Of a DNA stretch of 64,000 nucleotides, positions 32,359 through 42,900 are shown piece by piece. Source of the DNA: Microbacterium sp. BH-3-3-3. Its GTDB lineage: Bacteria > Actinomycetota > Actinomycetes > Actinomycetales > Microbacteriaceae. Position numbers and translations under genes: made by a program. Under the pieces are notes generated by a model that was not told the origin of the DNA, did not search any database, and saw only the letters and a program-made list of their open reading frames with translations. The DNA lies in NCBI RefSeq assembly GCF_001792815.1, contig NZ_CP017674.1, positions 2,170,001-2,234,000 on the forward strand. The letters are read 5' to 3'. The first letter of the stretch is position 1, and every line of letters starts with the position of its first letter.

Positions 32359-33492
32359 ATGCCGCTCACCCGCGCCGCCGCCCCCGTGACCCTGGATGCC
32401 ATCGAGCTGCGCGTGCTGCAGATCCCGCTCGTCTCGCCCTTCACGACGTCGTTCGGCACCGAGACCGTGCGCGAGGTGATCGTCGTCGCGGCCGAGACCC
32501 CCGACGGGCGGGGGTGGGGCGAGGTGGTCACCATGGCTGCGCCGCTGTACTCCAGCGAGTACACCGCGAGCGCGTGGGACGTGCTGGCGAGGTACCTGGC
32601 GCCGGCGTTGCTGGAGCGCCGCGCCTTCGCGCCCGAAGAGGTTCCCGGCATCCTGCGTGCGTTCGTCGGGCACCGCATGGCCAAGGCGGGACTCGAGCTC
32701 GCGGTGATCGACGCCGCCCTGCGCGCCGAGGGGCGCAGCTTCGGGCAGTACCTCGGCGCCGAGAAGGACAGGGTGCCCTCGGGCGTCTCGGTCGGGATTC
32801 AGCGCGACCCCGCGGCGCTCGTCGACGTCGTCGGCGGGTACCTCGACGAGGGCTACGTGCGCATCAAGATCAAGATCAAACCGGGGCGCGACCTCGCCGA
32901 CACGGCCGCCGTGCGCGAGGCCTTCGGATCCATCCCGCTGCAGGTCGACGCGAACTCGGCCTACACGCTGCAGGATGCCGACACCCTCGCCGAACTGGAC
33001 CGCTTCGACCTGCTGCTCATCGAGCAACCGCTGCAGGAAGACGACCTGGTCGACCACGCGACGCTCGCCGCGCGGTTGCGGACCCCTGTCTGCCTCGACG
33101 AGTCGATCGTGTCGGCGAAGGCGGCGGCCGACGCCCTGGCGCTGGGCTCGGGGTCGATCATCAACGTCAAGGCGGGTCGGATCGGCGGGTACCTCGAGGC
33201 CGTCGCGGTGCACGACCTGTGCCGCGACGCCGGCATCGCCGTCTGGTGCGGCGGCATGCTCGAGACGGGCATCGGCCGTGCCGCCAACGCCGCCCTCGCG
33301 GCCCTGCCGGGCTTCACGCTGCCCGGCGACATCTCGGCATCCGCCCGCTTCTACGAGCACGACATCGTCACCGAACCCGCCGTGCTCGACGACGGACACG
33401 TGCGCGTGCCGACCGGTCCGGGCCTCGGCGTCGAGATCGACGCGGCGGCGCTCGAGCGCTTCACCGTGCGCCGCGAGCGGCTCACACGGTGA
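32359..33492 (+). CDS. menC: Enolase-superfamily enzyme: o-succinylbenzoate synthase / N-acylamino acid racemase
   Basis: A 377-residue protein starting at ATG 32359. The muconate-lactonising subgroup features are complete: KxK in 'RIKIKIKPG' (catalytic Lys), metal ligands D ('LQVDANSAY'), E ('LLIEQPLQ') and D ('VCLDES'), and the second catalytic Lys in 'INVKAGRIGG'. The family includes o-succinylbenzoate synthase of menaquinone synthesis and N-succinylamino acid racemase, often in one enzyme. No other men gene is here, so the gene symbol is a family-level label; racemase activity is as likely. The gene is co-oriented with glyS 77 nt downstream. Confidence 0.85.
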   Translation: MPLTRAAAPVTLDAIELRVLQIPLVSPFTTSFGTETVREVIVVAAETPDGRGWGEVVTMAAPLYSSEYTASAWDVLARYLAPALLERRAFAPEEVPGILRAFVGHRMAKAGLELAVIDAALRAEGRSFGQYLGAEKDRVPSGVSVGIQRDPAALVDVVGGYLDEGYVRIKIKIKPGRDLADTAAVREAFGSIPLQVDANSAYTLQDADTLAELDRFDLLLIEQPLQEDDLVDHATLAARLRTPVCLDESIVSAKAAADALALGSGSIINVKAGRIGGYLEAVAVHDLCRDAGIAVWCGGMLETGIGRAANAALAALPGFTLPGDISASARFYEHDIVTEPAVLDDGHVRVPTGPGLGVEIDAAALERFTVRRERLTR

Positions 33493-33569
33493 GCAGGGCC
33501 GACGCTCGATAAACTGGAGCCGCGCACTCGCGCCGCATCCCCACAGCTTTCCCGACCATTGGAGCCACC

Positions 33570-34958
33570 GTGGCCGAACAGTCCCGCCTCGACAAGGTCA
33601 TCGCCCTCGCCCGCCACCGCGGGTTCGTCTTCCAGGCCGGTGAGATCTACGGCGGTTCCCGCTCCGCGTGGGACTACGGCCCCCTCGGCACCGAGCTCAA
33701 AGAGAACATCCGCCGGCAGTGGTGGCAGACGTTCGTGCGCGGGCGCGGCGACATGGTCGGGCTCGACTCGAGCATCATCCTGCCCAAGCGCGTCTGGGAG
33801 GCCTCGGGGCACGTCGCCACCTTCACCGACCCGCTGGTCGAGTGCCTCAGCTGCCACAAGCGCTTCCGCGCCGACACGCTCATCGAGGACTTCGAGGCGC
33901 GCAAGGGCCGCGCGGCCGAGAACGGTCTGGCCGACGTGCCCTGCCCCAACTGCGGCAACAAGGGGCAGTACACCGAGCCCAAGTCGTTCTCGGGCTTGGT
34001 GAAGACCTACCTCGGGGTCGTCGACGACGAGTCGGGCCTGTACTTCCTGCGTCCCGAGACCGCCCAGGGCATCTTCGTGAACTTCTCGAACGTGCTCACG
34101 GCATCCCGTCGCAAGCCCCCGTTCGGCGTCGGCCAGGTCGGCAAGGCGTTCCGCAACGAGATCACCCCCGGAAACTTCATCTTCCGCACGCGCGAGTTCG
34201 AGCAGATGGAGATCGAGTACTTCACGCCGCCCGCCGAGGCGAACGAGTGGTTCGAGCACTGGGTCGAGGCGTGCTGGAACTGGTTCCTCGACCTCGGGAT
34301 CGATCCCGAGAACATGAAGCGCTTCGACGTCCCCGAGGACGACCGTGCGCACTACTCCGCCGGCACGATCGACGTCGAGTACCGCTTCGGCTTCCCGGGC
34401 AAGGAGTGGGGCGAGCTCATGGGCGTCGCCAACCGCACCGACTACGACCTCAAGAGCCACTCCGAGGCGTCGGGCCAGTCGCTCACCTTCTTCGACCAGG
34501 CCTCGGGTGAGAAGTACACGCCGTACGTCATCGAGCCCTCGTTCGGTCTGACGCGCGCCATGATGGCGTTCCTCGTCGACGCCTACCGCGAAGAAGAGGT
34601 GCCCAACGCCAAGGGCGGCACCGACACCCGCACGGTGCTCAAGCTCGACCCGCGCCTCGCGCCCGTCAAGGTCGCCGTGCTGCCGCTGTCGCGCAACGAG
34701 CGCCTGTCGCCGCTGGCGCGCGAGGTCGCCGATACGCTGCGTGCGGCCGGGTGGAACATCGACTTCGACGACGCCGGCGCCATCGGCCGCCGCTACCGCC
34801 GTCAGGACGAGATCGGCACCCCGTTCTGCGTCACGGTCGACTTCGACTCGCTCGACGACAACGCCGTGACCGTGCGCGACCGCGACACGATGGGCCAGGA
34901 GCGCATCGGCCTCGACGCCCTGCACGGCTACCTCGCCGAGCGCCTGCGCGGAGCCTGA
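33570..34958 (+). CDS. glyS: Glycyl-tRNA synthetase (dimeric type)
   Basis: A 462-residue class II aminoacyl-tRNA synthetase, GTG start 33570 with TTGGAG about 6 nt upstream. Motif 2 is within '[27 protein letters not shown]', motif 3 within '[17 protein letters not shown]', and a zinc-binding insertion has C-x2-C pairs ('CLSCHKRF', 'CPNCGNKG'). The C-terminal anticodon-binding domain is residues about 360-462 ('[15 protein letters not shown]'). It charges tRNA-Gly with glycine in the cytoplasm. Length is usual for the alpha2 enzyme of actinobacteria. A strong palindromic terminator follows. Confidence 0.97.
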   Translation: MAEQSRLDKVIALARHRGFVFQAGEIYGGSRSAWDYGPLGTELKENIRRQWWQTFVRGRGDMVGLDSSIILPKRVWEASGHVATFTDPLVECLSCHKRFRADTLIEDFEARKGRAAENGLADVPCPNCGNKGQYTEPKSFSGLVKTYLGVVDDESGLYFLRPETAQGIFVNFSNVLTASRRKPPFGVGQVGKAFRNEITPGNFIFRTREFEQMEIEYFTPPAEANEWFEHWVEACWNWFLDLGIDPENMKRFDVPEDDRAHYSAGTIDVEYRFGFPGKEWGELMGVANRTDYDLKSHSEASGQSLTFFDQASGEKYTPYVIEPSFGLTRAMMAFLVDAYREEEVPNAKGGTDTRTVLKLDPRLAPVKVAVLPLSRNERLSPLAREVADTLRAAGWNIDFDDAGAIGRRYRRQDEIGTPFCVTVDFDSLDDNAVTVRDRDTMGQERIGLDALHGYLAERLRGA

Positions 34959-34974
34959 CCCCTCACGCACGACT

Positions 34975-35012
34975 GACCGGATGCCGCGACCTCGAGGTCG
35001 CGGCATCCGGTC
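34975..35012. terminator. 38-bp perfect palindrome, terminator of glyS
   Basis: 19-bp arms, GACCGGATGCCGCGACCTC and its exact complement, meet at 34993/34994 (the inner CTCGAG would form the loop). A T-richer run TCTCGTCGTTTC follows. It starts 16 nt after the glyS stop. Confidence 0.85.
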
Positions 35013-35113
35013 TCGTCGTTTCACGGGTCCGTGACAGCGCCGCGACAGTGCCGTGACAGCGTCCCTGTCCCCGTGACAGGGGCGCGACAGAGCCCCCGGC
35101 GCATTCTTGCGTC

Positions 35114-36120
<1,007 letters not shown>

Positions 36121-36124
<4 letters not shown>

Positions 36125-36924
36125 GCGCCCTCACCCTCTCGCGTGACCTGCCCCGCACCGCGGGTCTCGCCCAGACCGTCCAGAACACCCTCACGATGGC
36201 GGGCCGCGGTCTGCTGAAGATCCGCCGCACGCCCGAGCAGCTCATCGACGTCACGGTGCAGCCGATCCTGTTCACCCTGATGTTCACGTACATCTTCGGT
36301 GGGGCGATCGCCGGAGACGTGCAGAACTACCTGCCCATCATCATCCCGGGCATCCTCGTGCAGACCGTGATCACGACCTCGGTCGTGACGGGCACGCAGT
36401 TGCGCGAAGACATGGACAAGGGCGTGTTCGACCGGTTCCGCTCGCTCCCGATCGCGCGCATCGCGCCGCTGTCGGGTGCCCTGCTGGCCGACACCGTCCG
36501 CTACGCGATCGCCACCACGATCACCTTCGCGATGGGCTACCTGATGGGTTTCCGTCCGGCCGGAGGGCTCTGGGCCGTGGTCGCTGCGGGACTGCTCGTC
36601 ATCGTCTGCTCGTGGGCGATCAGCTGGATCTTCGCCTTCTTCGGCGTCATCGCGCGCAGCGCATCGAGCGTCCAGGGCATCTCGATGCTGATCCTGTTCC
36701 CCCTGACGTTCCTCTCGAACGCCTTCGTCCCCTCGAACACCATGCCCTCGTGGCTGCAGTGGTTCGTCGACGCGAACCCGGTGTCGCACCTGGTGTCGGC
36801 GGTGCGCGACCTCGTCAACAACGGCGTCGTCGGCTCCGACGTGCTCGTGTCGCTGCTCGGCGCCGCGGTGATCGTGGCGGTCTTCGCCCCGCTCACGGTG
36901 CGCGCCTACATGCGCAAGGCCTAG
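36121..36924 (+). CDS. DrrB-family ABC-2 permease
   Basis: A 267-residue ABC-2 membrane subunit starting at ATG 36121, overlapping the ATPase stop (ATGA). Six hydrophobic segments are visible (about residues 48-68, 77-97, 120-142, 150-180, 185-205, 240-262). The conserved loop 'EDMDKGVFDRFRSLPIAR' between helices 2 and 3 and 'LTFLSNAFVPSNTMPSWLQWFVDANP' before the last helix are typical of DrrB. It forms the channel of the exporter. The TAG stop overlaps the stop of the convergent AfsR-like gene by 3 nt (CTAG). Confidence 0.93.
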
Positions 36925-39791
36925 TCGAGCAGGGCCGTGAGGGTCTCGGCATCCACGTCCGACAGGGCGGTACGGATGCCACCAGCGGGTGCCGAGGTCT
37001 CCTCGGCGCCCGCTCCGGTGCGTGCGCTCACCCACACGTGGAACGGGTCGTGCACGTCGGCGGCCCCGCGCACCGCGGTGGCGCGGGCGAGGGCCTCGCG
37101 CGCTCGGGCGGAGCGCCCGGTGACGGCGTTCCACCCCGCGACGGCGAGGAGCACCGACGCGATGATCGGGTGATCCTGCGACGAGATCGCCGCCGAGAGC
37201 GCGGTGCGCAGCGTCACGCGGGCCTCGTCGTCTCGGCCGAGCAGCAGCAGCGCCTGGGCGCGCTGCGCGTCGAGCCATGCCGAGAACTGCTCGGGGATGC
37301 CGGGCTGCCCGCGCAGATCCACCAGGCCGACCACCCGCAGGGCGGCCTCGCCGTCGCCCGCCGCGACCTCGACCTGGGCCGCGGTCATGTACGCCTGGGC
37401 GAGCGAGCGCACCGATCCGTCGGCCTGGGCCGCGTCGTCGATCGCGCGCGCGCGGAGCCGTGCCTCGTCGAGGCGGCCGAGTCGCAGCAGAATGCCCACC
37501 GCCTGCGACTGCTGCTGCAGAACGTCGGGGACCGACGACAGGCCCTGCACGGCCGCCGCCGAGCGGTCTGTGACGGCCAGGGCATCGTCGAGGCGGCCGG
37601 CGAGCGAGAGCCATTCCGCGCGCAACTGGCTCGCGAACCCCGTGCCCCACGGGTCGCCGATCGCCTCGAACATCGCGAGCGCGCGTTCGCTCTCGCGGTC
37701 CAACGCGGTCATGTCGCCGGAGTTCTGCGCCGCTCCCGCCCGCAGCGCGTGCAGGATCGCGCGCGTCCACGCCGGGGCGGCGGCGAACTCCTCGTCGGTG
37801 ACGTCGACGTGCCAGGTGCGCGCGGCGTCGCCGGCGCCGCTGCGCAGCACCGTCTGGGCCAGGCGCAGCAGGGGCGGCACCAGCGCGGTGACGTCGGATC
37901 GATTCCGGTGAGCCGCCTGCTCGAGTTCGGCGCGGCGGGCGGTGTAGCTCTCGAGGGTCACCGTCGACGGCCGACCCGGCGCGGGGAACGCCGCGGCGAA
38001 CAGGGCGACCGCCTCGACCACCACGCGGGGCTCGTCGTCGAGTGCGGCGGTGGGATCGGCGAACTCGGCGACGGCGCGGCGCAGGTCGTCGGTGCGTTCG
38101 CGCACGGCCCAGGGCCACACGAGACTCCGCAGCAGGCGCACCCCCGCGCGCCGGTCGTGCGCCTCGGCGCACACGCGCAGGGCCGCGGTGAGGTTCTCGT
38201 CGTTCGCGTCGAACCAGGCGAGGGCGTCGCGCAGGCCCGGTCCGCGGGTGCGCGCCTCGCGGGCGGCGGCGAGCTCCGTCAGCACCACGGCCGCGCGCAG
38301 GCGGTACGTCTCGGCGGCGCCGTCGGTGCGCAGGCGGTCGAGTCCGTACTCGCGCACGGTCTCGAGCATGCGGAAGCGGGCGTCGCGACGCACGAGCAGC
38401 GAGCGGTCGACGAGGGCGTCGAACTCCGCGGCATCCACCTCGAAGGCGGCAGCCACGGCCGCCGCGTCCGCGGCGCCGATGCCGTCGGCGAAGACGGCGG
38501 AGGCCTGCAGTGCGATGCGTTCGCCCGCAGACAGGGTGTCCCAGCTCCAGTCGATGAGGGCGCGCAGGGTGCGGTGGCGCTCCACGCTCAGGCGGGGACC
38601 GTGCGACAGCAGCGCGAACCGGTCGTCGAGGCCGGCGTCGATCTCGGCGAGGGTGAGTGTTCGAGTGCGGGCGGCGGCGAGCTCGATCGCGAGCGGCAGG
38701 CCGTCGAGGCGCTGCACGATGCGCTCCGCCGTGGCGCGCTCGTCGTCGTCGGGCAGGCGGCCGCGTGCGGAGCGCACGCGCTGGGCGAAGAGCCTCCGGG
38801 CATCGGTCGGCGGCAACGGCCCGAGATCGACGAACGCCTCGCCCGGGATGCCGAGGGGCTCGCGGCTGGTGGTGAGCACGCGCACGCCGGGACTCATGCG
38901 CAGCAGCGCCAGAGCGGCCTCCGCGGCTTCGCGCACGAGGTGCTCGCAGTTGTCGAGCACGATCACGACGTCGCGGCCGGCCACGGCCTCGGTGACCCGG
39001 TCGAGCGGAGAGGCCGGGGTGGCCGCGGTCTCGGGCAGGCGGATGCGACGGCCGACGGCGCCGGCGATCGCGGTCCACACGTCTCCGGCGGCGGCCGGGG
39101 CGAGCTCGACGACGATCGAATCGGCGACCGCGCGGGCGGTCTCGATGGCGAGCGTGGTCTTGCCGGCGCCGCCGGGACCGATGACGGTGACGAGGCGGTC
39201 GGTGCGGAGCCGCTCGCGGATCGCGTCGAGCTCGTCGCCGCGGCCGACGAGGGCGGTCAGCGCGGCTCCGACGGGCGACGCCGCCGGTGCGGACGCGGCG
39301 GGCGGGGATGCCGTCGATGTTTTCGCGGCGGCGGCGGTCAGGCCCTCGGCGTGGGCGCGGTCTTCGAGCAGGTCGCGCACCAGCCAGTCGAAGCCCTCGT
39401 GCGGGGTCCACACGTCGCCGGTCCACAGCGCGAGCGCCGTGCGAGCGCGCTCGGGGTCGTTCGCCGCTCGGGACTCGGCGACCAGGTCGGCGAAGCGGGT
39501 GACGTCGACGTCGTCGCGTGTGAGCTCGAGCCGGTACCCGCCGGGGGTCGACGTGACGAGCCCCGCCGGCAGCGACCCGCGCAGGCGCGAGACGAGCGAC
39601 TGCAGGGCCGCGCGGGGATCGTCGGGGGCGTCGCGCACCCAGACGTCCTCGGCCAGCGCGCGGGTGCCCACGGTCGTCCCGGCATCGATGGCGAGGCGCA
39701 GCAGCAGGGCCTGTCGCGCACGCCCGGGAACGACGACGGCCTCGCCGTCGTCGGATGTCACGGCCAGGCCGCCGAAGAACCTCACCCGCAC
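36921..39791 (-). CDS. AfsR/SARP-like STAND transcriptional regulator
   Basis: A 956-residue regulator. Order: winged-helix trans_reg_C domain (residues about 1-92, 'RVRFFGGLAVTSDDGEAVVVPG', 'ALAEDVWVRDAPDDPRAALQSLVSRLR'), a shortened BTAD region (95-150), an Ala-rich linker, then an NB-ARC-like ATPase with P-loop 'GPGGAGKTT' (205-213), Walker B-like 'VVIVLDNCEHL' and 'TTSREPLGIPGEAF', and a long TPR-type helical C-terminus. Such proteins activate secondary metabolism or transport genes in actinobacteria in response to nucleotide or protein signals. It ends tail-to-tail on the DrrAB-like exporter and is divergent from a giant membrane protein; its target is unknown. Confidence 0.9.
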   Translation of the reverse strand: MRVRFFGGLAVTSDDGEAVVVPGRARQALLLRLAIDAGTTVGTRALAEDVWVRDAPDDPRAALQSLVSRLRGSLPAGLVTSTPGGYRLELTRDDVDVTRFADLVAESRAANDPERARTALALWTGDVWTPHEGFDWLVRDLLEDRAHAEGLTAAAAKTSTASPPAASAPAASPVGAALTALVGRGDELDAIRERLRTDRLVTVIGPGGAGKTTLAIETARAVADSIVVELAPAAAGDVWTAIAGAVGRRIRLPETAATPASPLDRVTEAVAGRDVVIVLDNCEHLVREAAEAALALLRMSPGVRVLTTSREPLGIPGEAFVDLGPLPPTDARRLFAQRVRSARGRLPDDDERATAERIVQRLDGLPLAIELAAARTRTLTLAEIDAGLDDRFALLSHGPRLSVERHRTLRALIDWSWDTLSAGERIALQASAVFADGIGAADAAAVAAAFEVDAAEFDALVDRSLLVRRDARFRMLETVREYGLDRLRTDGAAETYRLRAAVVLTELAAAREARTRGPGLRDALAWFDANDENLTAALRVCAEAHDRRAGVRLLRSLVWPWAVRERTDDLRRAVAEFADPTAALDDEPRVVVEAVALFAAAFPAPGRPSTVTLESYTARRAELEQAAHRNRSDVTALVPPLLRLAQTVLRSGAGDAARTWHVDVTDEEFAAAPAWTRAILHALRAGAAQNSGDMTALDRESERALAMFEAIGDPWGTGFASQLRAEWLSLAGRLDDALAVTDRSAAAVQGLSSVPDVLQQQSQAVGILLRLGRLDEARLRARAIDDAAQADGSVRSLAQAYMTAAQVEVAAGDGEAALRVVGLVDLRGQPGIPEQFSAWLDAQRAQALLLLGRDDEARVTLRTALSAAISSQDHPIIASVLLAVAGWNAVTGRSARAREALARATAVRGAADVHDPFHVWVSARTGAGAEETSAPAGGIRTALSDVDAETLTALLD

Positions 39792-39960
39792 GGTGTCCAG
39801 ACTAGGTCGCGCGAGACGGTCCCCGCCGAGCGCGGGGGGATCGGCTGTTCGGTCGATGGCCGCACCGCGCCCCCTGGGGAGGAGGGGCGGGGGTGGATGA
39901 CACAGGCCGGAGGCGGGACTTCGTTAGCCTGGGGTCGACGACCGACGCCGAGGGGGCACG

Positions 39961-42900
39961 ATGACGGAAGTCGATGGTGGACGAGAGTTCTCCGGTCCTG
40001 CCTGGCCGCCGGGGTTGGGAGCGCTCGTCGACACCTCGCGCTGCCCGTCGTGCTTCACCCCGATCACCGCGACGCCGTGCGTCTCGTGCGGACTGAACCT
40101 CGCCGACTCGCGCACCGCGCGCGTGCTCGAGCTGTCGCAACGTATCGTCGAGCTCGTCGACGAGCGCACCGACGTGCTCCTGCGGGTCCACCGCGAAGCC
40201 GCGGAAGCGACGGCTGCGGCCGCTCCGGCTCCGGCTGCGGGGGAGCGGACGCCGGCGGGGCCGGCCCCCACCGAGGTGCCCCGTGCCCCTGCCGCGACCA
40301 ACGTTGCAGCCAAGACTGACGCCGCAGCCACCACCGACGCCGCAGCTGCGGCCCCGGTGGCGGCGGAGCCCTCCGCGGCGGCCTCGGCTCCGGTCGCGGC
40401 GACCGAGGTGGTCTTCGCGCCGCCGTCGGGGGCGCCGGTTCTTCCTGTGCCCCTCGACCCGTCGCCCGCCCCCGCCGCCGCCTCGGCAGCGGCGCCGCCC
40501 GCCCCCGCCCCCGCCCCCGCCCCGCCGTTCGTCGGGGGCCCGCCCTCCGCCGTGGCGGCGCCGACGGGGTCACCGCCCGCCGGGTCCCCGCCGGCCCCGT
40601 CCCCGCCGGCCCCGTTCCCGCTGGCGAAGCCGCGCCGCTCGAGCGTGCAGGTGTTCCTGCTGTCGGTGGGTGTGGTGCTGCTCGCGGTCGCGGCGGCCTT
40701 CTTCCTCACCGTCGCGTGGATCAGCGGTGGCCTCGTGCTGCGGTCGATCATCATCGGGCTGGTGACCGCCGCGATCATCGCCGCCGCGTCGATCCTGCGC
40801 CGACGCGGTCTCAGCGCCACCGCCGAGGGCATCGCTCTGCTCGGCATCGCCTTCGTCGCCCTCGACGTCTGGGCCGTGCGCGCCAACGACCTGGGCGGGG
40901 CAATGAACGTCGAGCCCCGCGTGTTCTGGGGAGTCACCTCGATCGTCGCGGGCGGAGCCTTCGTCGGGTGGGCGCGGCTCTCGCGGCTCCGTGCCCCGCT
41001 GTCGACCGCGGTCGTGTCGCTCGCGATCGGCCCGGCGGTGCTGGTCACCGGTCTGGTCGAGCGAGATGCCGTCCTCGGCGGGTACGCCGGGGGTCTCGCG
41101 CTCCTCGTCGTCGCTCTGGCGGCCCCGTTGGCCCCGCTCCTCGCCCGCCGCCCGCGGCCGTCGCTCGCCGTCGAGATCGCCGTCGTACGGGGACTCGCCG
41201 CCGTCGGCGCGGCCGTCGCGGTGACCGCCGCCCTGCTCGTCGACCCGCGGAATACCGCCAGTCCCGCTCTGCTGTCGGCCGCCCTCGCGGTGGCTCTCGC
41301 GCTGCACGCCCGCTCGCTCGCCCGGCGCGATGCCGCGCGTCTCGCCCCCACCGCGGCCGTGCTGTCGGTGCTCGTCCTGGGCGTGGGCGTCGCCGCCTCC
41401 GCCGTCCGCACGGCCGACGCCGCGCTGTCGGCGACGGTTCCCGTGCTCATCGCCGCCGCTCTCGCGCTCGGTCTCGACGCCGCTGCGCGCCGCGCCACCC
41501 CCGGCGTGGGTCGGACCACCGTCGCGACCGCTGCCTGGGCGGCCGCTCTCGCCGCCGCGCTCGCCGCGGTCGTCCCGTTCTTCTGGGCGCTGACCGCCTT
41601 CGGTGCCCCGGTGCGCTCGATCATCTCGACGTTCGGGCAGTCCGCCGTCGACACCACAGCTCCGGATGCCACGAGCACCGCCGCCGTCATCGCGCTCGCC
41701 GCCATCGTCGCCCTCGCCACCGTCGTCTGGCGCCTCTCGGGGTCGTGGCCGCAACGCCGATCGCCCGCGCTCATCGCCGCGGCGACCGTCGCCCTGCTCG
41801 CCGGGCCCCAGCTGCGGGTGCTCCTGCTCGACGTCGGCTGGTACCTCGTGCTGGCTGTCATCGCCCTCATCGTCCTCCGGCGCCGGCGCGGCGATATCGC
41901 GCTCGCCGCGGTGGCCGGGTCGCTGGCCCTCGGCATCGGCTGGCTGCTGTCGTTCTCGTCTCCGCTCGCCTGGGGGCTCGCTTCGATCGTCGTGGCCGCC
42001 GTCCTCGCGGCCGCCGCGGGCGTGCACCCGGGGCTCCGCGTGCCGTCCACGGTGTCGGTCGTGCTGTTCGTATCGGGGAGCGCTCCGTTCGTGCCCCCGG
42101 CGATGCGCATCGGCGCCGATGTCGTCATCGAGGGGTTCTCCCTCTTCATCGCGTCGCTCGTCATGGCCTCCCTGTGCCTGATCGTCCTCGTGCTCCCGCT
42201 CGCCCGCGGGGTGGGGCTCACCGCGGCGCAACGCCAATCCGGAATCGTCTCGGCCCTCGCGGTGATCGCTGCCGTGGGACCACTGGCGCTCTTGTTCCGC
42301 ACGGGGGTGGCGGCCGACGTCTGGATGCTCGCTTCGGCGGCCCTTTCGGCGGGGGCGTCGGCAGCCGTGCTCACGGCGCCCTACCGGTCGTGGCGTGTGG
42401 CGAGGCCGGCCGCGGCCCTGCTGGCCCCGCTGCTCGTGGCGGGCGCGGCCGGGGCGGCACTGCGTCTCGTCGACGCGGCCGCTCTCGCGCGCGTGGTCGT
42501 TCTCGCGGCGATCGCCCTCGTGGTCGCTGCGGTGGCGCTCCGCCTGCTGCGCGCCGACGCACTCACCCGCGCGTTCCTCGACGCCGGAACGGCGATCGTC
42601 GTGGCTTTGTCGATCGCCGATGCTCCGTCGCAGGGCGTGCGGTGGATCCCCCTCCTGCTCGCCGCGGTGACCGCGATGGTCTGGGCGACCGACGTCGATG
42701 GCCTCTTCCGGTCGCGCGGCCCGCGGCGTCATCTCGTCTGGCTCGCGCTCCCGCTGGGAACGCTGGCGCTGTGGACCCGACTGTTCTGGCAGCAGACCGA
42801 GGCCGTCGAAGCGTTCACGGTGCCCGTCGGCGTTGCGCTCCTCGCTCTGGCCGCCGGTCACGAGCGTGCGCGACGTCTCGTCGACGGTCGCTCCGTGGCC